Translations under genes and position numbers: made by a program
Source: Cupriavidus sp. WKF15
Lineage (GTDB): Bacteria > Pseudomonadota > Gammaproteobacteria > Burkholderiales > Burkholderiaceae
Reading direction: 5' to 3'
DNA: 64,000 bases
Assembly (NCBI RefSeq): GCF_029278605.1
Contig: NZ_CP119572.1
Location: 2,480,001-2,544,000, forward strand
Part shown: positions 44,651-55,729 of the stretch, one piece after another
How the letters are laid out: every line of letters begins with the position of its first letter
Numbering within the stretch: the stretch's first letter is position 1
Notes under the pieces: generated by a model
What the model was told of the DNA's origin: nothing
The model's input: the letters and a program-made list of their open reading frames with translations, nothing else
Database searches by the model: none

Positions 44651-44672
44651 AAAACCGCCTGATTTTCAGGCG
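44651..44672 (-). terminator. Rho-independent terminator of pmbA
   Basis: On the minus strand CGCCTGA, AAA loop, TCAGGCG, then GGTTTTTTTT; it follows the pmbA stop by about 30 bases. Confidence 0.88.
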
Positions 44673-44700
44673 ACCTTTTTCGTTCAGATGCGACGTTCCG

Positions 44701-46083
44701 TCAATTGCCCGCGATCGTCATCTGTTCGATCAGAATCGACCCCGTCTCCTTGGTCCCGCGCACCAGCGAATCCGAGCCGATGGCAACGATCTGGCGGAAC
44801 ATCTCCGCCATGTTGCCGGCAATGGTGATCTCTTCAACCGGATACTGGATCTCGCCGTTCTCCACCCAGTAGCCCGAGGCGCCGCGCGAGTAGTCGCCGG
44901 TCACGTAATTAACACCCTGCCCCATCAGTTCCGTCACGAGCAGGCCAGTGCCGAGCTTCTTCAGCATGCCGGGGAAATCGTCGCTGGCCGTCGCCAGACT
45001 GCTGCTCAGCGTCAGGTTGTGCGAGCCGCCGGCGTTGCCGGTGGTCTGCATCCCGAGCTTGCGCGCCGAGTAGGTCGAGAGGAAGTAACCCTCGACCACG
45101 CCGTCGCGCACCACGTCGCGCTCGCGGGTGCGCACGCCCTCTTCGTCGAACGGCGCGCTGCCCATGGCGCCGGGTACGTGCGGCCGCTCATGGATCTGGA
45201 TATGCGGGGCGAACACCGCCCTGCCCAGCGAGTCATGCAGGAAGGTGGACTTGCGATACAGCGCGCCGCCCGAGACCGCCTGCACGAAGGCGCCGAGCAG
45301 GCCGGCGGCCAGCGGTGCCTCGAACAGCACGGGGCAGCGGCGCGTCGACAGCTTGCGCGCGTTGAGGCGGGCCAGCGCGCGTTCGGCGGCATAGCGGCCG
45401 ATGTCTTCCGGCGCGGCCAGCGCCAGCGGCGAACGCTTGGACGAGTACCAGTCGTCGCGCTGCATGCCGCTGCCGGAGCCTGCGATCGGCGCGCAGGAAA
45501 TGAAGTGGCGCGAATACGGATAGCCGCCAGTGAAGCCACGCGTGGTGGCCAGCACGAACTGCGAATGCTGCGCCGATACGCTCGCGCCATCGCTGTTCTT
45601 GATGCGCGGAGACACCGCCAGCGCGGCCGCTTCGGCGCGGCGCGCGATGTCGATGGCGCCTTCGGCATCGATCGTCCAGGGGTGGAACAGGTCCAGGTCG
45701 CGCGGCTCGCGTTCGAGCAGTTCTTCCTCGGCCAGGCCGGCGCAGTCGTCCTCGGCGGTGAAGCGGGCGATGTTGTAGGCCGCCTCGGCCGTGGCGCGCA
45801 GCGCGGCCGGCGAGAAGTCGGAGGTGCTGGCATTGCCGCGGCGCTTGCCGATCAGGACCGTCACGCCGACCACCTTGTCGCGATTCTGCTCGATGGTCTC
45901 CACCTGGCCCTTGCGCACCGACACCGACAGGCCGCTGCCCTCCGAGATCTCGGTCGCGGCGTCGGTCGCGCCGAGCTCGCGTGCCACACGCAGCACATCT
46001 GCCGCCATCTCGCTGAGCTGGGCCTGGGTATAGGTGAAATGCGCGGTCTGTTCGGCGATGGGGTCCATGCTGGGCGGTGTCAT
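44701..46083 (-). CDS. pmbA: Metalloprotease PmbA/TldE
   Basis: 460 residues. Partner of TldD in a heterodimeric protease that trims leader or modified peptides (microcin B17 maturation, CcdA degradation). Visible blocks: EISEGSGLSVSVRKGQVETI near residues 45-64, RGFTGGYPYSRHFISCAPIA, and in the C-terminal half YFLSTYSARKLGMQTTGNAG and YWVENGEIQYPVEEITIAGN. TldE itself lacks the HExxxH metal motif, as here. tldD is not in the window. The first ATG at 46083 is used; another lies 15 bases later. Confidence 0.93.
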   Translation of the reverse strand: MTPPSMDPIAEQTAHFTYTQAQLSEMAADVLRVARELGATDAATEISEGSGLSVSVRKGQVETIEQNRDKVVGVTVLIGKRRGNASTSDFSPAALRATAEAAYNIARFTAEDDCAGLAEEELLEREPRDLDLFHPWTIDAEGAIDIARRAEAAALAVSPRIKNSDGASVSAQHSQFVLATTRGFTGGYPYSRHFISCAPIAGSGSGMQRDDWYSSKRSPLALAAPEDIGRYAAERALARLNARKLSTRRCPVLFEAPLAAGLLGAFVQAVSGGALYRKSTFLHDSLGRAVFAPHIQIHERPHVPGAMGSAPFDEEGVRTRERDVVRDGVVEGYFLSTYSARKLGMQTTGNAGGSHNLTLSSSLATASDDFPGMLKKLGTGLLVTELMGQGVNYVTGDYSRGASGYWVENGEIQYPVEEITIAGNMAEMFRQIVAIGSDSLVRGTKETGSILIEQMTIAGN

Positions 46084-46125
46084 CTAAAGTCCAAGCGGGA
46101 ATCATAGCAAGATAAAATGCCGTCC

Positions 46126-46731
46126 ATGACGCGAAATTCCCGTAACTCCCCCGGCTCCCGCTTTCCTGGCGCCTTTGCGCCGGAACCCGATATGGACGAG
46201 CCCAAAAGCAAGTCGCAGAAGAAACGCGACATGACCGCCCTGCAGGCCGTTGGCGCTGAACTCGAAGCCCTGCCCAAGGACCGCCTGGCACGCGTGCCGA
46301 TGCCCGAAGCCCTGGCCGACGCCATCCACGAGGCGCGCCGCATCACCAGCCATGAAGGCAAGCGGCGGCAGATGCAATTCGTGGGCAAGATCATGCGCGG
46401 CCTGGAAGACGATGAAGTGGAGGCCATCCGCGCCGCACTCGAAGGCTTCAAGGGCACCAGCAAGGCCGAGACCGCGCGCATGCACCTGATCGAGCGCTGG
46501 CGCGAGCTGCTGCTGGCCGACGATGCCGCGCTGACCCGCTTCCTGGGCGAGCATCCCGGCATGGACGTGCAGACAGTGCGCAACATCATCCGCAACGCCC
46601 GCAAGGAAAAGGAGCAGGGCAAGCCCCCGCGCTACTTCCGCGAACTGTTCCAGGCCATCAAGACCGCGCTGGACGCAAAGGACGCGGCAGCAGCAAGCGA
46701 GCAACCCCCTACTCCGGAGCCCGACGCATGA
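46126..46731 (+). CDS. yjgA: Ribosome biogenesis factor YjgA/DarP
   Basis: 201 residues, DUF615 family. Associates with late 50S ribosomal precursors. Visible: [18 protein letters not shown] near residues 25-42, [16 protein letters not shown] near 84-99 and the C-terminal [18 protein letters not shown]. Starts MTRN at 46126 as commonly seen in relatives; an ATG at 46117 is nine bases upstream. A TAAAAT-like -10 overlaps the start region, so the leader may be very short. Stop overlaps mog. Confidence 0.9.
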   Translation: MTRNSRNSPGSRFPGAFAPEPDMDEPKSKSQKKRDMTALQAVGAELEALPKDRLARVPMPEALADAIHEARRITSHEGKRRQMQFVGKIMRGLEDDEVEAIRAALEGFKGTSKAETARMHLIERWRELLLADDAALTRFLGEHPGMDVQTVRNIIRNARKEKEQGKPPRYFRELFQAIKTALDAKDAAAASEQPPTPEPDA

Positions 46732-47366
46732 CGCAGACCACGCAGCCGATCGCCCGCAACCACCCCGATGAGCTGGTGGTGGGTTTTGTCTCCATTTCCG
46801 ACCGCGCTTCGGCGGGGACCTATCAGGACGAAGGCATCCCGACCCTGCGCGAATGGCTTGGCCGCACGCTGACCACGCCCTGGCAGGGCGTCGAGCGGCT
46901 GATCCCGGATGAGCAAGCGCTGATCTCGCGCACGCTGATCGACCTGGTCGACGTGGCCGGCTGCGACCTGGTCCTGACCACCGGCGGCACCGGGCCCGCG
47001 CGCCGCGATGTCACGCCCGAAGCTACGCTGGCAGTGGCCACCAAGGAAATGCCCGGCTTCGGCGAGCAGATGCGCCAGGTCAGCCTGCAGTTCGTGCCGA
47101 CCGCGATCCTGTCGCGCCAGGTGGCGGTGATCCGCGAAACGGCGAGCCGCGCGGCGCTGATCATCAACCTGCCCGGCCAGCCGCGCGCCATCCGCGAAAC
47201 GCTGGAAGGCCTGCGCGACGATGCCGGCAAGCCGGTCGTCCAGGGCATCTTTGCCGCAGTGCCCTATTGCATCGACCTGATCGGCGGCCCCTACGTCGAG
47301 ACCGACGAGAGCGTGGTCAAGGCCTGGCGGCCCAAGCACGCGATCCGCAGTAAGCCTGCCGCCTGA
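46728..47366 (+). CDS. mog: Molybdopterin adenylyltransferase Mog
   Basis: 212 residues, MoaB/Mog fold. Activates molybdopterin by adenylation before molybdenum insertion. Conserved: [20 protein letters not shown] near residues 16-35, [20 protein letters not shown] near 84-103 and [17 protein letters not shown]. The ATG overlaps the yjgA stop, so both are cotranscribed. Confidence 0.9.
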   Translation: MTQTTQPIARNHPDELVVGFVSISDRASAGTYQDEGIPTLREWLGRTLTTPWQGVERLIPDEQALISRTLIDLVDVAGCDLVLTTGGTGPARRDVTPEATLAVATKEMPGFGEQMRQVSLQFVPTAILSRQVAVIRETASRAALIINLPGQPRAIRETLEGLRDDAGKPVVQGIFAAVPYCIDLIGGPYVETDESVVKAWRPKHAIRSKPAA

Positions 47367-47411
47367 GCGGCGGTACTGAGCGGCAATACTGAGCGCCGGC
47401 ACCGCCGGGGC

Positions 47412-48293
47412 TCAGCGCAGCCCCAGGTAGAGCCCCACCGGCACGAACAGCACGGCGCCGATATTGCCGAGCAGGACAATCGACGCCACCTGGTCCGGCT
47501 CCTGCCGGAAGTGGTCGGCCACCAGGAAGTTCAGTACCGCCGGCGGCAGCGCGGCGAAGACAAAGAGCAGTCCGCGCTGCAGCTCGGTCAGCGGCACCCA
47601 GTGCGCGAGCGGCAGCGCCACGGCGACGCCCGTGAGCGGACATGCCACGGCCCCCACGATGCCCATGCCCCAGTTGCGCAGGCTCACGTCCTTCATGCGC
47701 ACGCCGAGCGCGAACAGCATCAGCGGGACGGTGGCATCGCCAAGCAGCTTGATGGACTGGTAGACCGGCTCCGGCAACGCGAACCACGGCTTGGCCAGCG
47801 ACAGCGCGACCCCGGCCACGGTAGCCAGCACCATCGGATTGCGCGCGATCTGCGCGATCGAAGCATGGCGGTTGACGATCTTCATGCCGATCGTGAAATG
47901 CATCAGGTTCGATGCCGCGAACAACGCCACCGCGGGCGCCAGGCCCGCCGGCCCGAAGGCAAAGACCGACAGCGGCAGCCCCATGTTGCCGCAGTTGTTG
48001 AACATCATCGGCGGCACGAAGGTACGCGGATCGACGCGCAGCGCGCGCGCCGCGATCCACGCGAGCATGCCGGAACCAATCACCACCGCGATCGCGCACG
48101 CAAGCAGCACGAGCTGGTCGGCCAGCACGAAGTCCTTGCTGACGAAGGCCGACACCACCAGCAGCGGCGCGATCACGTCCAGCGTCGCACGGTTGATGCC
48201 CGCCATGTCCGGGTGCGCCTTGCGCCCGTATAGCCACCCCACCAGGATGATCAGGATGACCGGCGTGATGATGGAGATGATGCGGGCAAACAT
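47412..48293 (-). CDS. AEC family auxin-efflux-type carrier
   Basis: 293 residues with about ten hydrophobic helices in two five-helix halves. Blocks MFNNCGNMGLPLSVFAFG near residues 98-115 and LGDATVPLMLFALGVRMKD match the AEC family, whose members export or import small carboxylic acids. Substrate unknown. Convergent with mog and in the same direction as orn. Confidence 0.88.
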   Translation of the reverse strand: MFARIISIITPVILIILVGWLYGRKAHPDMAGINRATLDVIAPLLVVSAFVSKDFVLADQLVLLACAIAVVIGSGMLAWIAARALRVDPRTFVPPMMFNNCGNMGLPLSVFAFGPAGLAPAVALFAASNLMHFTIGMKIVNRHASIAQIARNPMVLATVAGVALSLAKPWFALPEPVYQSIKLLGDATVPLMLFALGVRMKDVSLRNWGMGIVGAVACPLTGVAVALPLAHWVPLTELQRGLLFVFAALPPAVLNFLVADHFRQEPDQVASIVLLGNIGAVLFVPVGLYLGLR

Positions 48294-48390
48294 GGATCGG
48301 GAGGAACGGCGAGCAGAGAGCGGAGAGCGGCTGCCGGCGTGGCGCAGGCGGGCGGCGTGACCGGCCAACGGCCGGTCCGCCGGTTCTTCA

Positions 48391-49023
48391 TTATTGCGTG
48401 GCAGCGTCAGCGCCCGGCGTGGCGGGCGCCGCAGCGGCAGTGGCCGCAGCAGGCGTATGACGAATGAAGTGCGTGCGGTAGTAGCGCAGCTCCTCGACCG
48501 ACTCCAGGATATCGGCCAGCGCCGTATGCAGCTGGCGCTTGACGAAGCCCTTGTGAATGGCCGGCTCCCAGCGCTTGCACAGCTCCTTGAGCGTCGACAC
48601 GTCCAGGTTGCGGTAGTGGAAGAACGCCTCCAGCTTGGGCATGTAGCGCGCCATGAAGCGACGATCCTGGCAGATCGAGTTGCCGCACATCGGCGACTTG
48701 CTGGCCGGCACCCAGCGCTTGAGGAAGGCCAGCAGCTCGGCCTCGGCCTGCTCTTCGGTGAGCGTAGAAGCCTTGACCTTGTCGATCAGGCCCGAGCGGC
48801 CGTGGGTGCCCTTGTTCCAGTTGTCCATGCCGTCGAGCACGGCGTCGGACTGGTGGATCACCAGCACCGGACCCTCGGCCAGGATATTGAGTTCGGAATC
48901 GGTCACCACGATCGCGACCTCGATGATGCGATCGGTTTCCGGCGACAGGCCGGTCATTTCCATGTCCAACCAGATCAGGTTGTTTTCACTCTTGACGGAT
49001 TTGGCGGCGGCTTGGCTTGTCAT
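48391..49023 (-). CDS. orn: Oligoribonuclease
   Basis: 210 residues, DEDDh 3'-5' exonuclease that finishes RNA decay and degrades pGpG. Acidic residues: [12 protein letters not shown] near residues 15-26, [27 protein letters not shown] and the HTALADI box with the catalytic His. A short Ala-rich tail follows. Essential in many gammaproteobacteria. Divergent from the M48 protease gene. Confidence 0.96.
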   Translation of the reverse strand: MTSQAAAKSVKSENNLIWLDMEMTGLSPETDRIIEVAIVVTDSELNILAEGPVLVIHQSDAVLDGMDNWNKGTHGRSGLIDKVKASTLTEEQAEAELLAFLKRWVPASKSPMCGNSICQDRRFMARYMPKLEAFFHYRNLDVSTLKELCKRWEPAIHKGFVKRQLHTALADILESVEELRYYRTHFIRHTPAAATAAAAPATPGADAATQ

Positions 49024-49085
49024 CTGGACTGCGGTGTCTGGCGGTAGGGAAAAGCGCCGCGGAAGTCCCGCGCGCGCGAACAACT

Positions 49086-49091
49086 TATAAT
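49086..49091 (+). promoter_or_regulatory. Putative -10 box before the M48 protease gene
   Basis: TATAAT about 115 bases before the start codon, in the divergent orn region. No matching -35 is clear. Confidence 0.4.
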
Positions 49092-49207
49092 TCTCGCATA
49101 TCCGTCCGCCGTGTCCGTCGCAGCGCACCTGCGCCACCCACGCGGATAACCTGCGCAGCGTCGGCCACATATGGCCATCGCTGCCTTCGCCGACAAGGCT
49201 CTTGCCG

Positions 49208-50455
49208 ATGTTCACGCTCATCTTCCTCGCCGCGCTGGTCGCCATGGTACTGACCAAGCTGTGGCTGGCGGCCCGCCAGGTCCGCCATGTTGGCCAGCAC
49301 CGCAACGCCGTGCCGCCCCGCTTTGCCGACACCATTGCCCTGTCTTCCCACCAGAAGGCCGCCGACTACACCATCGCCCGCACGCGGCTTTCGATGCTCG
49401 AGGTTCTGGCCGGCGCCGCGGTGCTGATCGGCTTCACCATGCTGGGCGGCCTGCAGTGGCTGAACCAGTTCTGGCTCGACCTGTTCGGCCCGGGCTACGC
49501 CTACGGGGTGGCGCTGATCGCAAGCGTGGCGCTGATCGGCGGGCTGGCGGAGCTTCCCTTCACGCTGTACGGGCAGTTCGGCATCGAGGAGCGCTTCGGC
49601 TTCAACAAGATGACCGTGGGCCTGTGGCTGGCCGACATGGTCAAGATGCTGCTGGTCGCCTGCGTGCTCGGCCTGCCGCTGCTGCTCGCGGTGCTCTGGC
49701 TGATGGACCGCGCCGGCAGCCTGTGGTGGGTCTGGACCTGGCTGGTATGGATGGCCTTCAACCTGCTGCTGCTGGTGGTGTTCCCCACCTTCATCGCGCC
49801 GCTGTTCAACAAGTTCGAGCCGCTCGACGATGAGTCCCTGCGCCAGCGCATCGAGGCGCTGATGCAGAAATGCGGTTTTGCCAGCAAGGGCCTGTTCGTG
49901 ATGGACGGCAGCAAGCGCAGCGCGCATGGCAATGCCTATTTCACCGGCTTTGGCGCGGCCAAGCGCATCGTCTTCTTCGACACGCTGCTGGCGCGCCTGT
50001 CGGGCGACGAGATCGAGGCGGTGCTGGCCCACGAACTCGGCCACTTCAAGCGCCGCCACGTGGCCAAGCGCATCGCCGTGACCTTTGCGCTGAGCCTGGT
50101 CTTCCTGGCGCTGCTGGGCTGGCTGTCGACGCGTACATGGTTCTATACGGGGCTGGGCGTGGTGCCGAACCTGGGCGTTTCCAACAGCGCGCTGGCGCTG
50201 GTGCTGTTCTTCCTGACGCTGCCGGTCTTCACGTTCCTGCTGGGCCCGCTGTCCAGCCAGTCGTCGCGCCGGCACGAATTCGAGGCCGATGCCTTTGCCG
50301 CGGACCAGACCAACGCCGGCCACCTGGTCTCGGCACTGGTCAAGCTGTACAAGGACAATGCCTCCACGCTGACCCCCGACCCGCTCTACAGCGCGTTCTA
50401 CTATTCGCACCCGCCCGCCGCGCAGCGGATCGACCGGCTGCTGGCGCACGCATGA
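49208..50455 (+). CDS. M48 family (Ste24-type) membrane zinc protease
   Basis: 415 residues with several membrane helices and the zinc motif [14 protein letters not shown] near residue 277, plus the distal Glu in [11 protein letters not shown] near 355. The N-terminal region ([20 protein letters not shown]) is the CAAX protease 1 signature. Likely degrades membrane proteins or processes peptides. ATG at 49208; a TTG two codons upstream is possible. Overlaps rsgA by four bases. Confidence 0.9.
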   Translation: MFTLIFLAALVAMVLTKLWLAARQVRHVGQHRNAVPPRFADTIALSSHQKAADYTIARTRLSMLEVLAGAAVLIGFTMLGGLQWLNQFWLDLFGPGYAYGVALIASVALIGGLAELPFTLYGQFGIEERFGFNKMTVGLWLADMVKMLLVACVLGLPLLLAVLWLMDRAGSLWWVWTWLVWMAFNLLLLVVFPTFIAPLFNKFEPLDDESLRQRIEALMQKCGFASKGLFVMDGSKRSAHGNAYFTGFGAAKRIVFFDTLLARLSGDEIEAVLAHELGHFKRRHVAKRIAVTFALSLVFLALLGWLSTRTWFYTGLGVVPNLGVSNSALALVLFFLTLPVFTFLLGPLSSQSSRRHEFEADAFAADQTNAGHLVSALVKLYKDNASTLTPDPLYSAFYYSHPPAAQRIDRLLAHA

Positions 50456-51423
50456 GCCGCACCAGCCGTCACCGTACCGCCGGCGGTAATTCCGGCACCG
50501 GCAAGACCGCCGAAGGCGCCCTGGTCATCGCCGCGCATGGCCGCCACTATGTGGTCGAGCTGGCCGACGGCACGCACATGCACGCCTTCCCGCGCGGCAA
50601 GAAGAGCGACACCGCGGTGGGCGACCATGTCAGCGTGGAACGCACCGCGGTCGACCAGTGCGTGATCACGGCCGTCAGCCCGCGCAAGAACCTGCTGTAC
50701 CGCTCCGACCAGTTCAAGTCCAAGCTGCTGGCCGCGAATATCGACCAGGTAGTCGTCGTGCTGGCCACCGAGCCCGGATTTTCGGAGGACCTGCTCGGGC
50801 GCGCGCTGGTCTCGGCCGAGGCCATGGAGATCCGCCCGCTGATCCTGCTCAACAAGACCGACCTGCCCGACCGCCTCGACGAATCCCGCCGCCGGCTCGC
50901 GCTGTACCGGGACCTGGGCTATGACACGGTCGAGCTGTCGGTGCACGGTGACCCGGCCAATGCCCTGGCCGCGCTGAAGCCGCGTCTCGCGGGGCTCGCC
51001 AGCATCCTGATCGGCCAGTCGGGCATGGGCAAGTCCTCCCTGCTCAACCTGCTGATCCCGGGCGTGGAGGCGCAGACGCGCGAGATCTCCGCCAAGCTCG
51101 ATTCCGGCAAGCACACCACGACCTTCACGCGCCTGTACCACCTGCCGCCCGAGTGGGGCAACGTGGATGGCCGCGAGGGTTGCCTGTTCGATTCGCCCGG
51201 GTTCCAGGAATTCGGCCTGCACCACCTGAGCGAAGGCATGCTGGAACGCGCCTTCCCCGAATTCCGGCCGCGCCTGACCGAATGCCGCTTCTACAATTGC
51301 CACCACGTCAACGAGCCAGGCTGCGGCGTGCTGGCCGCGGTGGAGAACGGCGGTATTGCGGAGCGCCGCCACCAGCTCTACACGCAGCTCCTGCACGAAT
51401 CCAGCCAGCAGAAGCCCTGGTAG
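50452..51423 (+). CDS. rsgA: Small ribosomal subunit biogenesis GTPase RsgA
   Basis: 323 residues. Circularly permuted GTPase: an OB-fold, then G4 LLNKTDLPD (near residue 130) before the P-loop [12 protein letters not shown] (near 190) and G3 DSPGF. The C-terminal zinc site is [14 protein letters not shown]. Checks 30S maturation. Operon with the M48 protease. Confidence 0.96.
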   Translation: MSRTSRHRTAGGNSGTGKTAEGALVIAAHGRHYVVELADGTHMHAFPRGKKSDTAVGDHVSVERTAVDQCVITAVSPRKNLLYRSDQFKSKLLAANIDQVVVVLATEPGFSEDLLGRALVSAEAMEIRPLILLNKTDLPDRLDESRRRLALYRDLGYDTVELSVHGDPANALAALKPRLAGLASILIGQSGMGKSSLLNLLIPGVEAQTREISAKLDSGKHTTTFTRLYHLPPEWGNVDGREGCLFDSPGFQEFGLHHLSEGMLERAFPEFRPRLTECRFYNCHHVNEPGCGVLAAVENGGIAERRHQLYTQLLHESSQQKPW

Positions 51424-51465
51424 CCGTGGTATGGTGGCTGCACCTGCGTTGCCGGTGCGCTGCCC

Positions 51466-51771
51466 ATGAAACTGCTGCTGTCCGCCACCTCGATCGTGCA
51501 CGCGGCGCACTGCTGCAACGTGTTGCGCGCTGCCGGTATCCGGGCCGAACTGCGCAACACGTGGCTCTCAGGCGCGATCGGCGAAATCCCGTTTCGCGAA
51601 AGCGCGCCGCAGGTCTGGATCCTCGAGGATCACATGGAGGCGCAGGCCTGGGCCGCGCTGAAGACGGCGGCGGAACCGCCGCCGGGCCCGCGCTGGCAGT
51701 GCCGCCACTGCCAGGAATGGCATGAGCCGCAGTTCGGCGCCTGCTGGCGCTGCGGCGCGTCGCGGGATTAG
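51466..51771 (+). CDS. DUF2007 small protein with zinc ribbon
   Basis: 101 residues. The N-terminal half resembles DUF2007 (a short alpha-beta signal-transducer-like fold: LLLSATSIVHAAHCCNVLRA). The C-terminal part has two CxxC pairs (CRHCQEW and CWRCGASRD), forming a zinc ribbon. Function unknown. Follows rsgA by 42 bases and may be cotranscribed. Confidence 0.82.
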   Translation: MKLLLSATSIVHAAHCCNVLRAAGIRAELRNTWLSGAIGEIPFRESAPQVWILEDHMEAQAWAALKTAAEPPPGPRWQCRHCQEWHEPQFGACWRCGASRD

Positions 51772-51772
51772 A

Positions 51773-52768
51773 TCAGCCGACCCAGAGCGCCAGCGACAGC
51801 ATCGCCAGCAGCAGCATCCACAGCACCACGGCGCGCCACACCAGCCCCACCGCAGACTGCAGCGTACGCACGCCCGGCTCCGCGCCGAACTCGGGCGCGG
51901 CGGGCTCGGGACCGTTGTCGTTTTCCATGCCAGGCGCGTAGTCGATCGCGGGGCCCGCCGCCATGCTGGTGCGAAGCACGACGCTGGAATCGTCTTCCGG
52001 CAATGGCGTGCCCAGGCGCACGCCGAGCGCCCCGCCACCGCTTGCGAGCAGGATGCCGTTGACCGCGTCGTTCCACTTGCGGGCGTGGTTGCGCCACGCG
52101 TAGACCGCGTCCTCGAAATTGCCCACGATGGCAAACCCGATCGCCGTCAGCCGCGACGGCACCCAGTCCAGCAGGTAGAACGCACGTGCAGCGAAGCGGC
52201 CGAGCGCCGGGCTGCGCTCGGTCGACGGCAGGTTCCACTGGCGGCCCAGGAATTCCGCCGCGCGGTACAGCACCACGCCGCCCGGCCCGATCGGCACCAG
52301 GAACCAGAAGAACACGCCGAACACATGACGGTGCACGGCGACGATCGCCGCCTCGAGCGTATGGCGCACGATCTCGGTCACCGGCATCTCGATGGTCTCG
52401 ATGCCGGTCCATTCGTGCAGCAGCGCGCGCGCGGCAAGCAGGTCGTCGCGGTTCAGTGCCTCGTGGATATCGGTGAAATAGTGGCTGAACTGGCGGAAGC
52501 CCAGCGTCATGTACAGCACCAGCACGTTCCACGCGAGCGTGAGTGCAATGCTGATCGACGCGAGCAGGTAGTGAACCACCATCACGGCCAGGGTGAGCGG
52601 CAGGACCACCGTGAGCCACGCGAGCGCGGCGTCGCGCGGGCGGCCGGTGTCGAACGCGTGTTCGGCGCGGTCACCCAGCGCACGCACGATCTCGTGGATC
52701 GGGTTGTTGCGACCCAGGGCGCGGAACTGCTCTGCGATCAGCGCCAGGAGAACGGATACGAAAGTCAT
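51773..52768 (-). CDS. CobD/CbiB family membrane protein
   Basis: 331 residues with several membrane helices, annotated family CobD/CbiB (adenosylcobinamide-phosphate synthase-like, also related to AmpE). Blocks: TLGFRQFSHYFTDIHEAL near residues 87-104, HVFGVFFWFLVPIGPGGVVL and YLLDWVPSRLTAIGFAIVGN. No other cobalamin genes lie nearby, so a true role in B12 synthesis is doubtful. The C-terminus ends in a membrane helix. Convergent with the DUF2007 gene, one base apart. Confidence 0.78.
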   Translation of the reverse strand: MTFVSVLLALIAEQFRALGRNNPIHEIVRALGDRAEHAFDTGRPRDAALAWLTVVLPLTLAVMVVHYLLASISIALTLAWNVLVLYMTLGFRQFSHYFTDIHEALNRDDLLAARALLHEWTGIETIEMPVTEIVRHTLEAAIVAVHRHVFGVFFWFLVPIGPGGVVLYRAAEFLGRQWNLPSTERSPALGRFAARAFYLLDWVPSRLTAIGFAIVGNFEDAVYAWRNHARKWNDAVNGILLASGGGALGVRLGTPLPEDDSSVVLRTSMAAGPAIDYAPGMENDNGPEPAAPEFGAEPGVRTLQSAVGLVWRAVVLWMLLLAMLSLALWVG

Positions 52769-52995
52769 CTCGGTACCGGGTAACGGGCCCGGCGTCGGCC
52801 AGGCCGGAAACTAGGGGCGGCAACCTGCCGGCGATGTGCCGGGCCGGTCGCAAATGCATAGCGAGAAGATAGCACAGCGGTACATGCCCGACGACGGTAC
52901 CGCCGTAAAAGGCAAACAGCCCGCGGGCACGGGCCGGCGGGCTGTGATGGATGGCGGCGCAGCGCGTCACGCACCGCACCAGCCTGGCCCTGGGC

Positions 52996-53694
52996 TCAGG
53001 GCAGGTCGAAGACCAGGACTTCGGCGCCTTCGCCCTGCGTCAGCGCAAGGGCGTCCACGGACTCCAGCTTGGCCGCGTCGCCGGTTTCCAGCGTCTGGCC
53101 ATTGATGGCGATCCGGCCACGCGCCACATACACGTAAGCACGGCGTCCGGGTTGCAGCGCCAGCGTGGCGGACTCGTCACCGTCGAACAGGCCGGCGTAC
53201 AGGCGCATGTCCTGATGCACGAGCACCGAGCCTTCCGCGCCATCCGAACTTGCAACCAGGCGCAGCCGGCCACGCTTGTCCGCCGCATCGAAGCGCTTTT
53301 CCTCGTAACCCGGCTCGATGCCGGTCAGGTTCGGCATGATCCAGATCTGCAGGAAGTGCGTGGTGTCGTGGGCGGCATGGTTGTACTCCGAATGCCGCAC
53401 GCCGGTGCCCGCGCTCATGCGCTGCACGTCGCCCGGGCGAATCACGCTGCCGTTGCCCATGCTGTCCTTGTGCGCCAGCTCGCCTTCCAGCACGTAGCTG
53501 ATGATCTCCATGTCGCGGTGGCCATGGGTGCCAAAGCCCATGCCGGGGGCGACGCGGTCCTCATTGATCACGCGCAGCGGGCCGAACTGGATGTGCTGCG
53601 GATCGTAGTAGTCGGCAAAGGAGAAAGAGTGATACGACTTCAGCCAGCCATGATCCGCGTAACCGCGCTCTTCAGACCTTCTAATTTCAATCAT
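52996..53694 (-). CDS. Pirin family protein (second)
   Basis: 232 residues, the short YhhW-type pirin. Blocks: FSFADYYDPQHIQFGPLRVI, MGFGTHGHRDMEIISYVLEG (metal ligands), HKDSMGNGSVIRPGDVQRMS and GVRHSEYN. YhhW-type pirins have quercetinase activity. A strong GGAGGG site precedes the ATG. Divergent from a LysR regulator, which probably controls it. Only distantly related to the 13 kb pirin. Confidence 0.9.
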   Translation of the reverse strand: MIEIRRSEERGYADHGWLKSYHSFSFADYYDPQHIQFGPLRVINEDRVAPGMGFGTHGHRDMEIISYVLEGELAHKDSMGNGSVIRPGDVQRMSAGTGVRHSEYNHAAHDTTHFLQIWIMPNLTGIEPGYEEKRFDAADKRGRLRLVASSDGAEGSVLVHQDMRLYAGLFDGDESATLALQPGRRAYVYVARGRIAINGQTLETGDAAKLESVDALALTQGEGAEVLVFDLP

Positions 53695-53853
53695 TTTGAT
53701 GGCCCTCCTTGTGGCCCTGGCTTGCCCTCCCCTTGCAACATAGTGCCGTGGGATATGGCGTTTGCTTACGATGCTAGGAAGTTTAGGCGCAGTGGCGTAT
53801 ATTGGACGGCATCGTCTTAGAAGCATTCGTTCAGATTTTCTGAATATCCGAAT

Positions 53854-54777
53854 ATGCCACTCTCCCTCGAATCCCTGGAAGTCCTGGACGCCATCGAGCG
53901 CAAGGGCAGCTTCGCCGCCGCCGCCCACGAGATGGGCAAGGTGCCCTCCGCGCTGACCTATGTGGTGCGCAAGCTCGAAGAAGACCTGGACGTGCTGCTG
54001 TTCGACCGCCGCCGGCATCGGGCCGAACTGACGCCGGCCGGGCGCGCGTTGCTGGATGAAGGGCGCCACCTGCTCCACGCGGCGGATGACCTCGCGCGCC
54101 GGGTCAAGCGGCTGGCCACGGGCTGGGAAGCCACGCTGACCATCGTGGTGGACGACCTGATCAACTTTCGCGCGCTGCTTCCCGTCATCCAGGACTTCTA
54201 CGACGAAAACACCGCGACCCGGCTGCGCTTTGCCAAGGAAGTGCTCGGCGGCGCCTGGGATGCACTGGTCAGCAACCGCGCCGACCTGGTGATCGGCGGC
54301 GCCTATGACGCACCCAGCACGCAGGGCTTCCAGATCCGGCCGCTGGGCAGCATGCCGTTCGTCTTCGCCGTGGCCGCGCACCACCCGCTCGCGACCGAGG
54401 AAGGGCCGCTGACGACGATCCAGATCGCCAAGCACCGGATCGTGGCGGTGGGCGACACCTCGCGCAACCTCCCGGCGCGTACGCATGGCGTGCTGGCCGG
54501 GCAGGATGTACTGGTGGTGCCGACCATGCGCGACAAGCTCGAAGCGCAGATCCGCGGCCTTGGCTGCGGCTGGCTGCCGGCGCCGATGGCGCAGCCGCAC
54601 ATCGAAAGCGGCGTGCTGCAGGCGCGCGAGACCGTCGAAGTGCGCGCTCCGGGCAACTTCAAGGTGGCCTGGCGCACGAGCAACCGCGGCAAGGCGCTGC
54701 AATGGTGGGCCGGCAAGCTCGAGGACCCGCGGCTGGCGCAGGCGCTGCTGCAGCAGCAACCGGACCTGGGCGGCTGA
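53854..54777 (+). CDS. LysR family transcriptional regulator
   Basis: 307 residues. N-terminal winged HTH ([40 protein letters not shown]) and a periplasmic-binding-like effector domain. Divergent from the pirin gene with about 160 bases between, the typical arrangement of a LysR regulator and its target. The inducer is unknown. Confidence 0.92.
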   Translation: MPLSLESLEVLDAIERKGSFAAAAHEMGKVPSALTYVVRKLEEDLDVLLFDRRRHRAELTPAGRALLDEGRHLLHAADDLARRVKRLATGWEATLTIVVDDLINFRALLPVIQDFYDENTATRLRFAKEVLGGAWDALVSNRADLVIGGAYDAPSTQGFQIRPLGSMPFVFAVAAHHPLATEEGPLTTIQIAKHRIVAVGDTSRNLPARTHGVLAGQDVLVVPTMRDKLEAQIRGLGCGWLPAPMAQPHIESGVLQARETVEVRAPGNFKVAWRTSNRGKALQWWAGKLEDPRLAQALLQQQPDLGG

Positions 54778-54793
54778 GGCGGGGGATACGCGC

Positions 54794-55699
54794 ATGGCAG
54801 TACCCGCCAGCGGCTACCGCGGCCGCTTTGCTCCCTCACCCACCGGCCCGCTGCACATGGGTTCGCTGGTCACGGCCCTGGCCACCTGGCTCGACGCGCG
54901 CGCGCACGGCGGCCAATGGCTGGTGCGGATCGAGGACATCGACTACCCGCGCTGCGTGCGCGGCGCCGACTCGGATATCCTGCAGACGCTTGAACGGCTG
55001 GGCCTGATACCGGACGAGCCGCCCGTCTGGCAAAGCCGGCGCGAGGCGCTGTATGCCGACGCGCTGCAGCGCCTGGATGCAGCCGGACAGCTCTACCCAT
55101 GCGGCTGCTCGCGCAAGGAGATCGCCGATTCGCTGCTGCATGTGCGCGAACGGCACCAGACGCTCGGCTACCCGGGCACCTGCCGCAACGGGCTCAACGG
55201 CAAGCTGCCCCGCGCATGGCGCGTGCGCGTGCCGGATGGCCCGGCAGCCACCATCTGCTTCGACGACCGCTGGCAAGGCCGGCAATGCCAGGACCTCGAA
55301 ACCGAGGTGGGCGACTTCGTGCTGCGTCGCGCCGACGGGCTCTGGGCCTACCAGCTCGCGGTAGTGGTGGACGACGGCCTGCAGGGCATCACGCATATCG
55401 TGCGCGGCGCCGACCTGCTCGACTCCACGCCGCGCCAGATCCACCTGCAGCACCTGCTCGGCCTGCCGACACCCGCTTACCTGCACGTGCCCGTGGTGGT
55501 CAACGCCATCGGCGAAAAGCTCAGCAAGCAGAGCGGCGCGCAGGCCATCGACACGCGTGCCCCGCTCGACGCGCTGCGCGCGGCCGGCGCGCATCTCGGG
55601 CTACGGAATGAAGGGAAGGATGTGGAGGACTGGCTCGATCGAGCCACCGCGGACTGGCTGCAGCGCCTGGCGGCGCTGCCTGCCGCGGCCAGGCGCTGA
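54794..55699 (+). CDS. gluQ: Glutamyl-Q tRNA(Asp) synthetase
   Basis: 301 residues. Truncated GluRS paralogue that attaches glutamate to queuosine in tRNA-Asp. HIGH-like motif [13 protein letters not shown] at residues 13-25, KMSKS-like KLSKQSG near 250, and a zinc site (CGC in YPCGCSRKE, later CR). No anticodon-binding domain is present, as expected. Starts 17 bases after the LysR gene. Confidence 0.94.
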   Translation: MAVPASGYRGRFAPSPTGPLHMGSLVTALATWLDARAHGGQWLVRIEDIDYPRCVRGADSDILQTLERLGLIPDEPPVWQSRREALYADALQRLDAAGQLYPCGCSRKEIADSLLHVRERHQTLGYPGTCRNGLNGKLPRAWRVRVPDGPAATICFDDRWQGRQCQDLETEVGDFVLRRADGLWAYQLAVVVDDGLQGITHIVRGADLLDSTPRQIHLQHLLGLPTPAYLHVPVVVNAIGEKLSKQSGAQAIDTRAPLDALRAAGAHLGLRNEGKDVEDWLDRATADWLQRLAALPAAARR

Positions 55700-55729
55700 C
55701 AGGCAGCGCCGGCCTCGCGGCAAGGCGGA